Assembly (NCBI GenBank): GCA_021819225.1 | Contig: JAKARU010000003.1 | Location: 1 to 23,178 of the forward strand | Length of the DNA: 23,178 nucleotides | Source: Thermoplasmata archaeon | GTDB lineage: Archaea > Thermoplasmatota > Thermoplasmata > Thermoplasmatales > Thermoplasmataceae | Direction of reading: 5' to 3' | In this document: positions 22,633 to 23,178 of the stretch, piece after piece | Layout of the letters: every line of letters begins with the position of its first letter | Position numbering within the stretch: the first letter of the stretch is position 1 | Program-made: the position numbers and the translations under genes | The notes under the pieces: model-generated | The model's database searches: none | Seen by the model: the letters and a program-made list of their open reading frames with translations, nothing else | What the model was told of the DNA's origin: nothing

Positions 22633-23178
22633 GTGTCAAGCGAAGAAGGACTCGGGTCTCTTACGGTTTCTAAACTGATGGAAATATGCAAAATCGAGGG
22701 TTTGGAAGATATTCCCAAGAAGATCAAGAAGCAGGAACTGATAAAAACCATGATGGAGAAGATACCTGATAATAAACTGGAGAAATACCTTAAAGAAACA
22801 ACGAATCCTGAAAAAAATAAACACAAGGTAACAGGAAGTGCCCAGAAAGAGGGAGACAATTATGTGAGGGAGAAAGTGATAGTAGAACTCCAAAAACACA
22901 GGATTCACAGGATACTTCTTAACGAGCTCGCTGAGAACCTTGGAGAAAAACCCCCAACAGGCAAGGGTATTCAGCTGTTTGATGGAATGAGCGATCGTAT
23001 GCTGAAGGAACTTGAAAAAATATTCCTGAAACCTAATGAAGAGGAGAGTGAAAGGACATTCACAATGATCTGCTCAAACTGGCTCATATTCAAGGCAAAG
23101 GAGATCGAGAGCATAAAGACAGGATATCAGATTGATGATAAAAACAGGGTTGACGTAATAGCATATGATGTTGGAAAT
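22633..23178 (+). CDS. N-terminal 182 residues of an unassigned protein, possibly a PD-(D/E)xK nuclease
   Basis: An uninterrupted frame from GTG 22633 to the window edge. Residues about 10-55 (LTVSKLMEICKIEGLEDIPK...) look like a SAP/Rho-N-type helix-turn-helix DNA-binding module. A charged linker (55-75, rich in Lys and Glu) follows, then a helical segment (78-135). The last visible part, GYQIDDKNRVDVIAYDVGN (164-182), resembles the first catalytic strand of restriction-endonuclease-like folds, where an Asp (here Asp174) precedes a later E-x-K. The decisive second half lies beyond the window, so the nuclease reading is inference. The gene is divergent from DUF202. Confidence 0.6.
   Translation, partial: MSSEEGLGSLTVSKLMEICKIEGLEDIPKKIKKQELIKTMMEKIPDNKLEKYLKETTNPEKNKHKVTGSAQKEGDNYVREKVIVELQKHRIHRILLNELAENLGEKPPTGKGIQLFDGMSDRMLKELEKIFLKPNEEESERTFTMICSNWLIFKAKEIESIKTGYQIDDKNRVDVIAYDVGN

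Noticed and set aside
1..23178. CRISPR arrays, insertion sequences, rRNA genes, attachment sites
   Set aside because: No regularly spaced repeats, transposase-like genes or rRNA segments were seen. The tRNA-Cys has no repeated 3' end nearby that would mark an integrated element.

Overview
The window reads as chromosomal DNA of a thermoacidophilic euryarchaeon of the order Thermoplasmatales. The clearest markers are a two-ring AAA ATPase that resembles Thermoplasma VAT almost from end to end, an archaeal FBP aldolase/phosphatase, ribosomal protein L40e, archaeal release factor aRF1, archaeal-type UMP kinase and a UPF0200 kinase. TATA boxes lie about 24-27 bp before the start codons of most first genes, so leaderless transcription is common. 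Genes inside operons instead have GGTGA- or GGAG-like ribosome sites. The genus cannot be fixed from the sequence alone.

Layout. 1-116 holds the N-terminus of an unrecognised membrane protein (minus). 250-2595 is a plus-strand cluster: FBP aldolase/phosphatase, a dCMP-deaminase-type enzyme and a DedA membrane protein. 2729-3673 carries L40e and purQ, tail to tail with a UPF0200 kinase (minus). 4363-4434 is tRNA-Cys(GCA). 4435-4940 is mostly non-coding, with a possible 31-codon mini-transcript, followed by a flavin reductase. 5496-6231 is a long gap with small ORFs (one of 57 codons) and a hairpin. 6232-9052 encodes a two-subunit 2-oxoacid:ferredoxin oxidoreductase. UMP kinase (minus) and aRF1 (plus) diverge from a 46-bp shared promoter. 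A PRC-barrel protein and VAT follow on the minus strand.

The most coherent accessory block is 13701-21909, all on the minus strand. It encodes an Opp/Dpp-family transporter (binding protein, two permeases, two ATPases), a TrmB-family sugar-responsive regulator and a GH1 beta-glycosidase. Together these look like an uptake, hydrolysis and control unit for a beta-linked di- or oligosaccharide. The binding-protein and glycosidase promoters both carry a 6-N5-6 inverted repeat (TACTAT-N5-ATAGTA, and a 10/12 match to it) at the same distance from the TATA box. I interpret this as an undescribed operator for the neighbouring TrmB protein, placed upstream of TATA as expected for activation. The window ends with a DUF202 membrane protein (minus) and the first 182 codons of a GTG-started protein that may be a nuclease.
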